This document shows, in pieces, positions 36,413 through 48,299 of a stretch of 64,000 nucleotides of DNA. The translations under genes were made by a program, and so were the position numbers. Each line of letters starts with the position of its first letter. The first letter of the stretch is position 1. The DNA comes from Cotesia glomerata (lineage: Eukaryota; Arthropoda; Insecta; Hymenoptera; Braconidae), in NCBI RefSeq assembly GCF_020080835.1, contig NC_058158.1, positions 22,767,639 to 22,831,638 of the forward strand. Reading direction: 5' to 3'. Below the pieces are notes generated by a model. The model did not search any database. It saw only the letters and a list, made by a program, of their open reading frames with translations, and was not told where the DNA came from.

Positions 36413-37931
36413 ATGGGTGGATGTAGCTTTCCTGACTGTCATAACAGCAGTGAAAAGGGTTTTAAAATGCTGAGGTTTTCTCGTTCAGTTGAGATGAGAA
36501 GTAAATGGGCATCTACTTGTAAAATTTCAAAACCCATTACTGAGAATTCTCGTTTGTGTGAGGTATTTACCACCATGATAAAAAAAAGTAACTTGCCTGA
36601 CGAAAAAAAATCTTGAACCAAAAAAGAAATATATTTGGAAAAGAATAATTTTTCTAAGTGAAGAGAAAAAATTTTTAATCTAAGATAATACTCTTCGTTT
36701 CAGTACATTTTTCTAAATTCAAAAAATTTTTCCCATTTTTGTTAATATTACCCACGTTCGACAGCTTGTAGAGTACCAATCACTTGGTGGACCTGTTCTA
36801 ATAAAAGGTCTCACCACTGCTATTTTAGACCCACCACAGTTCGATAAAATGCACGTTGGACTGGCTAGAAAAATTTTTAGCTATGAAATGGGACATGCAT
36901 TAATTCTAGCGGCGCAAACTGGTCTTCTTCCGCAAACAGCTATGACCACTGGGTGGTTTATTTTATTATGTAGTCAGTGGTATGAGTTCATGGTTTGTCG
37001 GCACAAAAGTAACTCACGGAACTTATGGCGCATCGTTAGAACGAGTAGAGTTTCTGCAGAGCTTTATTGAGATTTTCAGAGAACTACAAGTTAGCTCTGA
37101 TAATAGATGGAAACCGATACAACGGGGCATCATTCTGGCTACTACTACTGCGTTAAAATTACGAGAAGATCTAGTTCTGACAAAAATTGAGTACCTTCTT
37201 ACGGGGCGTCAGACTTCTAGTTCTGGAGAAAATTTATTTTCTCAGGTTCGAGCTGGTGGTGATATTCACCCTAAACTTCGCCAATATTACGCTACCGAAT
37301 GCGCTTGATTGCAGTGGCTCAGTATTTATGTGTCCCTGCGTCTGTATCATATGAAGACGATGATGAGCCGTACTACATTGAATTTCTCAAGCATAAAAAA
37401 ACTGAACTCCAAACTACTAATGATGATTCACAAAATTTCCTTGAAATTCCGGTAAATTGTAAATTATCCGAAATACAAAACTATAGACTTTATTACCTTT
37501 GTGGTTGGGCAGTGTTTACTTGTGCGAACGGTTGTAATGATTGTGAGGCAGCAATAATCTCTTCAGTTCCTTTGCCTAACGCGAGTACGGCTTGGACGGA
37601 TGCAATAAATCGAGGAAACTTGAAACATCCGACAGAGGCAGTATATACACTTTTGAAGACTGCGGAAGAAGTTTTTGCTACTTACAGAAAATCTCTTCTC
37701 CATTTGCAATCTGTGCATGAAAAAGTAATGAAGAGTGTCCTGGAAACTGCCGATCAATCATTAGTCTTCCCAAAATGTCATGGTATTCGCGACAAAATAC
37801 TCGGAAAATTTATCTCATTGCGACTCCATGTTCTCGCAAAAGACATTACAGTGCAACCTGATAATCCCAATGTTGCAGTCTTCAGCTCTAAGAGCGCATA
37901 TATGCCCGAGTCGAAATTTTTTTTCGCTTAA
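36413..37931 (+). pseudogene. THAP/P-element-type transposase, degenerate
   Basis: The first frame (36413-36616) is a THAP zinc finger: MGGCSFPDC, SEKGFKMLRFS, KWASTC and RLCEVF, where the final His of the C2CH set is missing. A second block from about 36750 reads VRQLVEYQSLGGPVLIKGL, FDKMHVGLARKIFS and LILAAQTGLLPQTAMTTGWF. Later blocks WKPIQRGIILATTTALKLRE and ENLFSQVRAGGDIHPKLR match the RNase H/GTP-binding and C-terminal order of P-element transposases and THAP9. The frame changes near 36975 and 37290. The last block ends at 37931. These breaks and the lost His indicate an inactive copy. Confidence 0.82.
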
Positions 37932-38684
37932 AACCCATTTTAACCTGGGATAGTCTAATTCAGGGTGAAACAGAATGAAATAGGTTTTAAGAAATAAGGA
38001 ACTGCATTGATACTAAACCCCGTTTCACTCTGGTAACGTCTACTTAAGTCCGTTTTCAGACGAGTTAGGTTGAAGAAGGTTCTTAATAAAACTCTGTTTC
38101 ACTCTTTTAGCGCCTAGCTGGGATTGCACGATGTATACGATTTTTTGTTTCTCAGACGAAAAAGTGTCAGGCAGGGTTTTATTAAAACCTATTTCAACCT
38201 AGTTCAACCTTAATAGCCTAAACTGGTTATATTCATAGTAAAAAAAAAAAAAAAAAAATTATCATTTAACTGTTGGTTACTTCATGTTATTATTTGCATG
38301 ACTGTTAAGGTAATGATAACTATTAGTGATGTTAATTTATAATTATACAAGAATAATGATATCGAAATGAAGACAGAAGAAACGACGAAGAAAACACAAA
38401 TTTCCGTTGAAAAAAACTCAGCTTTACTGGGATTCGAAATCGAGACCTCACGATTACGAAGTAAGACTGGATCCCCTCTGCTACTCGAAGACTAGTCATA
38501 CAGTAGAAATATTTGTTTCCATTTAAGCTACAACTGACAAAATTAAAATTAACTCATGTGATTAAATATTATTATTATTTCTTATGTCATGGTAAATATT
38601 ACTGTGATTATTATTATTAATTTTACAACGCTGCTTACAAAGTGCTTAAAAAATTTCATCGCGAAAATTGCCTAAATTTTTAAC
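37932..38684. repeat. Low-copy repeats and tRNA-like word after the P-type pseudogene
   Basis: Degenerate words such as CCTGATATAAGACGAGTTAG and TTAGGTTGAAACAG recur at 37935-38230 and again at 40040-40370. A B-box-like GATTTCGAATCCCAG on the minus strand lies near 38430-38445. No gene was seen. Confidence 0.5.
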
Positions 38685-39260
38685 TTCCCACTAAGAAAAT
38701 TGAAAATTTTCAAAAGTTGGGAAGTTATTGGTTTTACCCCGTTTTTCGAAAATCAAGTTTTCAATGGATGTTGACGTTTTGAGGTCCTAGGAAGCTTCCC
38801 CGATTGTTTCCGCGATGGTGTCCGTTTGTCTGTATGTATGTGAAAAGTATGCATGTAAGTATGTATGTGTGTATGTGTGTATCGCGATTGGCGTCATTCA
38901 AAAGGGCTTGATCAAACTTAGATTTTGAATATAATTGGGGACCGATTCGAACCGGTAGATCTTGAGAAATTTAAAAAACTACAAAAAATTTTTTCAAATG
39001 TGTTTTTTAATAACTTTGAAACGGCTTCATCGATCGATTTCAAAAACTATTCAGCTGTTAACATTAAAAACCACGTCGATCGCCGCCAACCCGGTCAAAA
39101 TCGGTTAATTCGTTCGTGAGTTATCGTTGTCGAAAGAAAACCGAAAAAAATGTTTTTTCGGAATTACTTTCGAAATTCTTTTCGTTTAATCAATTTAAAC
39201 TTAAAGATCCTTTATGGGGCTTCAAAAGCTGCGACACAAAATTATATTTTTGAGCTCTTC
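38685..39260 (+). repeat. GAGCTC/CTTCCCGC repeat family copy
   Basis: It opens with ACTTCCCACTAAGAAAATTG, carries GTTGACGTTTTGAGGTCCTA, a short GTAT-rich stretch in place of (GT)n, and modules GGTCAAAATCGGTTAATTCG. The GAGCTC tail is reduced to a remnant near 39252. Confidence 0.75.
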
Positions 39261-40607
39261 AAGTTCAAAATGTGAAAAACTGTGCTATTTGTTCATTCTT
39301 TAAATTTTTAATTTGGCAAACTATTCTTTTAGCAATTAGGTCAAATTTTTAAGTAGGAAAACTTGATCTTTCGTATATTTTTAAATTATTCTTGCACAAA
39401 CCATAATTTTATTTAAAGCACGAAAAGTATATACACATGAATAGTTAAATAGTTAAAATATCTGAAAATTATTTCGAAAAATTCTGGAAGAAATTATTTT
39501 TGAAATTTTTATAAGGTATAATTTTGAAACATATCGTTCGATTTTGATTTTTAAAACGGTATTCAAAGTAGTTTTTAGAGTAGTAATGAAAAAAAAATCT
39601 GTATATACGGGTTTATGTTGAAAGGTTAAAGAAGCCCGGTAATTATTTTCGAAAATATCAAAAAATTTTTGTAAATTTTCAATCAGCTGTAACTTTTGGA
39701 CGCGTCGATCGATTTTAATTTTCCAAATGGTTTTCAATACAGTTTTTAAAGCGAAAAAGTGGATGTCCGGGCAAATATCGTTTGGTTAAGAAATTTAAAT
39801 GTTATGTCGAAAAAATACTGAGAAAAAAAATTTTGTGAATTTTTAAACAAATATAATTTTTAAACGCGTCGTTCGATTTTAATTTTTAAAAAAGCATTCG
39901 ACGCAGTTTATTAAGCATAAAAAATTTATAAATGGTTTTATTGTGATTTTTTCGCACGTTTTACTGTAATACATTTTCAAAATAATGATAATAATTTTTA
40001 TTACTCTTATTTATTTTGAAAAATGTATAAAGTTTTAATCTCTGTTTCACCCTAGGAAGCCTACGCGATAAAATTCTCATTAAACCCCAGCTCACTCTTC
40101 TACGGCCTGAATTTAGACGAATAAGGTTTAAACAGAGTTTTAAAATTTGAACTAAACCCCAACTCAATACTCCTCACCCTGATGCAAGACGATTTAGGTT
40201 GAAACAGAATCTTAAAATTTAAACTAAACCCCAACTCACTATTCCTCACCCTGATATAAGACGAGTTAGGTTGAAAAAGGTTCTTAAATTAGAGCGGCAT
40301 ATGTCTACATTAAAGGAATCAGGCTCTACTAGGTTGAACTGGGGTTTTAAAATTTCGACTCGGGTGCGCACGTCAACAAAAACCGTCCGTAAATAAGTTA
40401 ATTATACTACATTATTTATTCTTCTTTCTCAATAAAATTGAGGCTTTCAATTTTTAAAAGTTACTTGCTGGGTGACAATATTTTATACATATATTAGTCC
40501 TTGGAATAAATATATTTTATCTATATATACTGTCCATCATATTTTCTATTGTAATACGTTGAATTTGTTGATTTGATCAATAATAATTTCATATATTTTA
40601 CACAATA
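39261..40607. other. Unique centre of the 8.6-kb element, 3' part
   Basis: No gene is supported. Several sentences of diverged modules (for example GTAACTTTTGGACGCGTCGA at 39690) resemble the GAGCTC-family modules, and 40040-40370 repeats words from 37935-38230. Confidence 0.5.
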
Positions 40608-41529
40608 AACTTAAAAAGTACTTGTTTCAATAAATTAAAATGACTGTATACATACTAATTACTTACCTGTTATTAGACGAGCTCTAATCTAATTATTTTT
40701 ACTAATAATTAATAAATAATAATAATACATTCAGTATAAGACCTGAGAATCTATTGGAATAATAAAAATTATAATAAAAATATAGAATAATTGTAAAAAA
40801 AAAAAAAAAAAAAAAAAAATTAGAATTGTCGAGTTTCGAACCCGGACTTGGTAAATGAAAAGTTATCAAAAAGTGTCGGCGCCACAATAGAGCTTAACGT
40901 ACCGATGTGAGAGGTAAATCATAAACTGCGTTTAAGAAAAACCGGTTTAACCGGAGAATTTACGGATGCAATAAAAAAAGTTATTTAAAGGTTTTTATTT
41001 AATTATGATTATTTATTATTATTGTTAGAGGGTGAAAATAATTTTTTTATGCAATGATTATTTATTAAATAAAATTTATTATTATTGCGAGAGTTAGCAT
41101 GAAAATACTTTAGTTGCCGGTTAGTGTGTCTGACACACTCGTGGTGGCGCGACCGCTTGACACATTTCCCATCATGCATTGCAGGATTGGAATACCTTCT
41201 TATATATTATCTTAGCCATAACCTATTAGTGTCTTTTTCTTGGCGTAATACCTCCTTAAAAGAGTCGTAAAATTGTCGGATAATAATTTTTCAACAATTT
41301 CAAAGTCGATTTGAAAAGAGCGTACTCAAAAATGTTGTGGTTAAAAACATGCAAAATCGTCTAAAAAATGTCTAAAAATTAATTTTCATAACAAATTTGA
41401 GATCCAAATTTGAAAAATCTGCTCTCGGAATTGGGTTTCGGTGTCTTAAAAGAGTCTCAAAACAGTCTTGGTTTTTGTCACGTTTAAGATCTTAAAAAAA
41501 CGACATTTTTGCGACTTTTTTATTATGAC

Positions 41530-41885
41530 TAGAAAATCGAACGCACTTTGCGCGCTTCTGTCAAAATGTTTATTATCGACAATTTAATTAATCAATATTT
41601 TTACAAATTTTACTCATTAATATTTAACCGTTGCTATGATAACCATTGCCAAAAAAGGTCACCGTAGTAACGAAAAGCGACAACAATGAAAACATTACAT
41701 CAACTTTTTAATAAAAGTTATGATTATTTTCATGGAAAAAATTCGCCATAGCAACCGTTACCATAGAAACGGTTACCATAGCAACGGTTACCATTGCAAC
41801 GGTTACTATGGCGACGGTTACCATAGCAACGATTACCATGGCAACGAAAAGCGACAACAATGAAAACGTCACATCAACTTTTTAC
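41530..41885. repeat. Arm-specific insertion with 15-bp X-box-like tandem array
   Basis: This segment is missing from the left arm. It contains GTTACCATAGCAAC-type words at 41757, 41772, 41787, 41802, 41817 and 41832, exactly 15 bp apart, plus outliers at 41630 and 41658. Two direct repeats starting CGAAAAGCGACAACAATG flank the array (41671 and 41846). Confidence 0.85.
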
Positions 41886-44269
41886 TAAAGGATTTATTTT
41901 TTCACGGGGACCCAAAAATCATTTATTTGATATTTTTAACCTTTATATTTATGTATTTGTGTTTTTTGTGAGTTACGTATGGAGTAAGTAATCAAAAAAA
42001 AAGTTTAAAGTCTCAAATTAACAGAATTTAACTGATTTTCCAAAAAAAAATATTATAAATACAGAGTATGATTTTTTTTTGCAGTTTTATTGGAAAATAT
42101 ATGAAAATTTTGATTAATGTTATTTTTGATCGCGGATATCTTTGAAACGGTTGATTTGAGGAACTTTGACCTTTGACCAAACGTTTTTTGTAGAGCGTAA
42201 AATTTCCTATTCATCCTCTCTCTAGGATGTTGCGTAAACAAGCCATTCCGAAGTAATTAAAATTCTAAAATAAAAAAAAAATATTTTCCCGTGTTATTTA
42301 AATAGGAAAATTAGAAATGTATTGAGACAAACCTTAATATCAATACTAAAGGCTCTCATAGGTACCAAAATTTTTTTTTTTGAATGTACTTTCAACTTTT
42401 CAACACCATTGAAGAAAAAAAATTTTTTTTTTTTTTGAAACACCCTAATATACATATATATATTAGACTGGGCCAAAAAAATTAACTATTTTTTTTTTTT
42501 TTTGTATATCGAAAATATTATTTGGGATGACAAAAAAAAAATGTTGTGAGAATTTGAGCCCTTAATATTTATATTAAGAGGTCTATCATCGCAACTTTTA
42601 ATTTTTTCGGAACGGGTTTTGTCTCATAACTCCTAAACCATCGAGGTAAATGAAATAAACTTAGATGTTTTTGAAGCAAATTTAATTGTCTACAAAAAGA
42701 CTGATTGAAATTTTTCGTCAGATGAACCGTTTTCTTATAAACACGCCTTGAAAATTGATAAGATTTCAGAATTTTATTGTTTAACTTTGGAATTTTGTAA
42801 TTCACTTAAAAATTAGTATCCGGAAAAATTCAATAGAGATTCTTGAAGGGAATTTAATTTCCTACAAAAAATGTCTCTTAACATTTTTAGCTAAATTCAC
42901 TCCTTTGAAAGTTATTCAAAGTTAAAGTTGATGTCAAAATAAAATTCTGGTTTTCGCTGTAAATTTAATTTTTTTGAGCCCATTGAAAATTTTGATCTTT
43001 TTATAGATAATAATTTTTATTTTATCAACAGAATTATGAAAAATTTGAAAAAATCATAATATATTTTTATTTATTGGCATTGAAAAGCTATTTTCTGCAG
43101 AAAATTGCATTTTCACTGTGTTTTGATAGTTTAAAAATAACAATCATGTTGTTTTCTCATTGAAAATTATTTACTTTTTATTTAATACAAATTTATCTAC
43201 GAGAATCCGCTTTGATTAACAACCTCCCTTACTCCCCTTGTTTCATTTTTCGACATCAATCCACAGTACTACTTCTCATGAGATTACTCTCTCATTTTCT
43301 CAATAATTGCGTCGCTTAATACAAAGCCAACCGATTGAACATAACCTCAAAACAATATTATTAATTATTAGTATCGTATTATATAGCGCCACGATGTTTT
43401 TATTCATCTATCACCATTTCTAAAAAAAGACCCCTAGTTCGACCTTCACTTTCGGTATTTCTTACATTCCATTGTTCTACAAATAGAGAGGTTATGTTTT
43501 TAGATAACTGTAGCATCTTTCTTCATTGTTAATTGTGGATCGAGCGTCGCTTTTTAATCTCAGTATTCGTGTTGTGAGTTGTGTGTCTAATTTCTAGTGT
43601 TGTTACAATTTTTATTACAACCTGACTCTCTTTATTTGTTGTGATTTTTGATTACGTAAATATAATTGAATAATATCAAAGAACTGTATCAATATGACAA
43701 CCGAAAAAATTAATTTGATTGGTGTTCCAATAGCTAAAATTAATGGTCGTAAACTTCCCACTATAAAAGAAGTTTTATTATTATTTTTTTATCATCACAA
43801 AGTTCTTCATCTAAAAGTCAATGAAAGTGCAAAAAAAACTGCAAATATAGTTCAAGATTGTTGGAAAAATTTACAAATTTTAACCTCCGGGCTTCGAAAT
43901 ACGATTAACAAAATACTTGAGTTTTTCAAAAAATGGCAATTATTGCAGTGCAATAAGAAAAGAATAAAATCACAAGCTCAAAAACAAAAGAAGTGAGTTT
44001 TGAACAAAAAATTCAACAGTTATTTAATATCGCTGGAAAAAACGGTCTAAGAAGTTTGAATGGAGAGATCAACAACTTTTCGGCTCAGAAACTATTGAAT
44101 CAACCAGAAATTTCTGATAACTCCAGTTCACCAGAAACTTCGAGAAAATATGTTGAAATTATGGAAACCGATGAGATAGGTAGATATTTGGTATTTACAA
44201 TAATACTTGATTTAATAAAATTAATAACTGAAAAAATAATTGCAATTTATTCTGTTCCCGTAACCGTAT

Positions 44270-44441
44270 ACAGAAAAAAAATTCTTGACTAGAAGGTAAA
44301 TTATCTTGGCTCAAGAAAATATTAAGGAAGATTAAAAATTTCTTTAATGAAGTCAAAGTTTCTTGACCCCAGAAAATTTCTTTTGCTCCAAAATAACTTT
44401 TGTCTTCCTTAAAATTTTCTTGGTGCAAGAAGTTTTTCTGT
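44270..44441. mobile_element. 172-bp MITE in the transposase intron
   Basis: The ends ACAGAAAAAAAATTCTTG and CAAGAAGTTTTTCTGT are inverted repeats, with further CTTGG/CCAAG pairing inside. It interrupts the intron of the transposase pseudogene. Confidence 0.65.
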
Positions 44442-45565
44442 GTAATTTTTATGCTCAGCATAACTAATTGATAACTAAATATTATGTAATCTTGTTATAC
44501 TTTGATCACATTTTCTTGTAAATAATATCAAAATACTTTTCAGAAATAGATTTGGTTAATGATAATAATAATAATGAAATTACACCTAGTCAAGAGTTAC
44601 TAACATCGTCGCAGTCAACTATCAGTCAAATTTCAAATGTTTCCGATTTTTGAAACAGAATTGTTGTCTGAAAAAAATACCAAAAATAAACATTATCACT
44701 CAAATTTAGCAGCTGCGCTTGATCGTGCAAATGTTAGCAACAGAAATGCTACATATATTTTGGCAGCTACCTTACAGAGCGTTGGAATAGATCTTCGGAA
44801 TGTTAATTTAAGCTATAAAACTATCCAACGAAATCGTATACTTCTTCGAAAAGAAATAGCTGAAGGGTTAAAAAAAGACTTAAAGTTCAATGATAATTAC
44901 GTAGTTCATTGGGATGGTAAATTGTTAAGCGATATTGTTGGCGCAGATGTTGTAGATAGACTCCCAATTCTTCTGACATCGTCTGGCGCTGAACAATTAT
45001 TAGGCATTCAAAATTGGAGCAGGAACTGGAATTGAGCAAGCTTCAGCAGTAAACTCAACTTTGAAGCATTGGGGTGTCAGTGATTATGTCAAAGCGGTGT
45101 GCTTTGATACTGCATATACAAATACAGGTAAATCAATACTATTAACAAAGTATTTAGAATTGAGAGATTTTATTTTTCATGTTTGTTTTTAATTCATTAA
45201 TGATTCTATTATTAAATAGGCATTCATCGTGGCGCTGGCGTAGAACTAGAGAATCTTTTAGGGCGAAAGCTCATTTGGTTGCCATGTCGTCATCACGTCA
45301 TTGAACTACTCATTAAAGGTGTTTTTGAAGTATACTGGCCAACGCAAAATGGCCCAAATGTTTCAATTTTTGGTAGATTCAAAAATAATTGGAACAAGAT
45401 AGATAAATCAAAATACAGTGCAGGAATTAATGATCCTATTGTTGCTAAAGTACTATCAGAGAAAAAAGACGAAACATTGGATTTTATTGAAAGTTATTCG
45501 CTGGTATGTTTTAGTTACATAATATCATTCACAAAAGCACTCAAAAACAACTTTCTTTTTCACTA

Positions 45566-45580
45566 TACACTGAGAGAAAA
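45566..45580 (+). repeat. Lone TACACTGAGAGAAAA end
   Basis: The 15-bp terminal word of the MITE at 3677-4162 recurs here in an intron of the pseudogene. A mirrored partner was not found within the intron. Confidence 0.5.
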
Positions 45581-46946
45581 AATTTTTTTTTAAGAAAATG
45601 CAAATAATTGAAAGAAGTTTTCTACATTTGGAAAAAAACAATTCTGAATGAAAATTCTCAAGTTATCTATCTAAAATTGTATTTTTGTTTTTTTATTTTT
45701 TTAATCAGTTAAACTATTTTCCAACAAAAAAGTTACTGTGCGAAAAATTTTGATTTCTTCTGCAAAGAAATGAAATTGTTGAAAATTTCCAACATATCAA
45801 TGTCTTGTCACTAGAATGCCCATATTTTTCAAAAGAAATTTTTCCTTTCGGTAAATTTAAAAAATTGTGTAATGGAAAAATTTAAACCTTAAATTAATAG
45901 TAATTTCCTGGTGTCGATCGAATACAATTCATTTTAAACATAGACAAAAATATACGTGATTATCTTTAACTCGTAATTTATGTTAAATTAAAATTGATCG
46001 AATTTTGTACTTTGTTTTAATTGAAATCTTGTTCTTTTAGTATTCAAAAACGATTTTTAATTATTAATTCTAGATTAAGAAAATCAGTTTTTTCATTCGT
46101 ACTCATTTGTTGCAGAAATATCTTCCGAGGAATGATTACCCAGAATTTTTAGAGTTAGCGTCAAGTTTTTTAGGAGTTAGTCCAAAAGATAATTTCACCT
46201 TTAAACATCCAGGAGCGATGAGTCATGCTCGTTGGATGTCGAAAGGTAATTTATTGCCTGAAAATATATATTTTTAGGGGAGAATTTAAGCTGACCCCTC
46301 ATGAATTAACTAGTATTCGCCAAGTATGTATTTTCATAATTGTCATTTATATAAAAGCTTGGTTCACTTCACCTTCTGCTATCTTAGCTGCAAATAATGA
46401 CTTAATTTTGATGCAACAATTGATACTCTATGATAAAATTAATTCATCTGTATCAAAAGGAGCTTTAAAAATGAGCGATCATTTGTGGTATTTAAGTGAC
46501 AAATTAGCCATAATTTCTCTATTTGACGATGCTGTAGATCCGGAAGTAAAGAAAAATGGTAAAAATTTGAAAAATCGGAACCCTATAAAAACTAAAGCCA
46601 GAAAATATGAATTTGACTACAAAACTTACATGAATTTTTACACAAAGATGTAAGTGACTTCATTTCAACAGAATCGTTAACAATTTTAAAAGACTTTGAC
46701 TTGCCACATGAATTTTTAAGTGAAGAAGTCGACAAGTGGTCCAGCATCGATAGTTTTCAGGAATGTCAACAATTTTTTAGTAAATTGGCTGTTGTCAATG
46801 AAGTCGCGGAACGTGGTGTAGCGCTAATTGAAGATTACAATCAATGCCTTACTAAAGACGAAGAACAGCTCCAATATTTATTACTAGTTATTAGTGAGTA
46901 TCGGAAAAAATTCCCTAATTGCAATAAAAGTACGTTAATTGAATGA

Positions 46947-47306
46947 TTATTCCGTCTTTTAAATTGTTAAATATAATTATAGATGTACTAAAGTTTTATA
47001 TTGTTTTCCTTATAGAATATAAATGATTAAAATACATACAATGATATTTTTGTGCTATAAAATTTTATGAATGATACAGTCGATGCTCTCTGTATTGGAC
47101 CTCTCTGTATTTTAACCGCTCTCTGTGTTTGACCACATTTTTCCTCTGTATTTGACGAATTTACACAGCTCTTATGGACGAGTCAAGTACAGAGAATGGT
47201 CCTGGATGGGCGAATCAAATACAGAGAGCGTTGACTGTAATTTGATTTTGTTTCTTATTGAATGTGTACTATATCATTGATGATTAATTTCTGCTAAGCA
47301 TTCGTA
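46947..47306. other. Spacer with CTCTGTATT minisatellite
   Basis: The words CTCTCTGTATT and TTTGAC recur several times at 47085-47160, with inverted versions (AATACAGAGAG) at 47195-47230. This makes a small inverted, internally repeated block. No gene was seen. Confidence 0.6.
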
Positions 47307-48194
47307 TTAAGCGACGCAATTATTGAGAAAATGAGAGAGTAATCTCATGAGAAGTAGTACTGTGGATTGATGTCGAAAAATGAAACAAGGGGAGTAAGGG
47401 GAGGTTGTTAATCAAAGCGGATTCTCGTAGATAAATTTGTATTAAATAAAAAGTAAATAATTTTCAATGAGAAAACAACATGATTGTTATTTTTTAAACT
47501 ATCAAAACACAGTGAAAATGCAATTTTCTGCAGAAAATAGCTTTTCAATGCCAATAAATAAAAATATATTATGATTTTTCAAATTTTTCATAATTCTGTT
47601 GATAAAATAAAAATTATTATCTATAAAAGATCAAAATTTTCAATGGGCTCAAAAAATTAAATTTACAGCGAAAAAACCAGAATTTTATTTTGACATCAAC
47701 TTTAACTTTGAATAACTTTCAAAGGAGTGAATTTAGCTAAAAATGTTAAGAGACATTTTTGTAGGAAATTAAATTCCCTTCAAGAATCTCTATTGAATTT
47801 TTCCGGATACTAATTTTTAAGTGAATTACAAAATTCCAAAGTTAAACAATAAAATTCTGAAATCTTATCAATTTTCAAGGCGTGTTTATAAGAAAACGGT
47901 TCATCTGACGAAAAATTTCAATCAGTCTTTTTTTGTAGACAATTAAATTTGCTTCAAAAAACATCTAAGTTTATTTCATTTACCTCGATGGTTTAGGAGT
48001 TATGAGACAAAAACCCGTTCCGGAAAAAAAAATTAAAAGTTGCGATGATAGACCTCTTAATATAAATATTAAGGGCTCAAATTCTCACAACATTTTTTTT
48101 TTTGTCATCCCAAATAATATTTTCGATATACAAAAAAAAAAAAAAATAGTTAATTTTTTTGGCCCAGTCTAATATATATATATATATATATATA

Positions 48195-48240
48195 CTAGCT
48201 GTTACTCGCCCGCTCTGCTGGGCGCTTTATATAGAAATGT
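48195..48240 (-). mobile_element. 3' end of a second Helitron family
   Basis: On the minus strand a CGCCC...GGGCG hairpin is followed by AGTAACAGCTAG and then (TA)n. This is the expected Helitron 3' structure but a different family from 26661-33783. The 5' end was not located. Confidence 0.7.
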
Positions 48241-48299
48241 ATTTTTAGATCTAGACTTAAAATTTAATTGGAAGATTGTTTTCACTCGCATACACGGAA

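Larger units (their letters stand above)
43694..46946 (+). pseudogene. Unassigned RNase H-like transposase, multi-exon, frameshifted
   Basis: The coding blocks run MTTEKINLIGVPIAKINGRK, then FEQKIQQLFNIAGKNG, then LDRANVSNRNATYILAATLQ. A core follows with VVHWDGKLLSDIVG (candidate first Asp), AVCFDTAYTNTG (second Asp) and WLPCRHHVIELL, a C(2)H-type motif known from several DDE transposase groups. The C-terminal part holds PGAMSHARWMS, HLWYLSDKLAIISLFDD and EYRKKFPNCNKS. Introns at about 45128-45220 and 45504-46115 have GT-AG ends, and one at about 44179-44544 is likely. Frame changes near 43993, 44650, 45012, 46245 and 46625 show it is dead. I cannot name the superfamily. Its C-terminus is shared with 18799-19350. 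Confidence 0.78.
42462..48172. mobile_element. 5.7-kb transposon with about 0.86-kb inverted arms
   Basis: The ends ATTAGACTGGGCC and GGCCCAGTCTAAT lie in (TA)n. Arms 42462-43322 and about 47307-48172 are near-identical inverted repeats. Composite motif copies lie at 42672-42698, 42843-42870, 47758-47785 and 47935-47955. A multi-exon transposase pseudogene fills the centre. It lies 12 bp from the 8.6-kb element, so the two share one TA tract. Confidence 0.92.

Noticed and set aside
36439..36621. Minus-strand frame opposite the THAP exon (also 37563-37757)
   Set aside because: Antisense shadow of the P-type transposase remnant.
45504..46115. A second complete CACTGAGAGAAAA MITE in the pseudogene intron
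   Set aside because: Only one end was found; no mirrored partner is visible.
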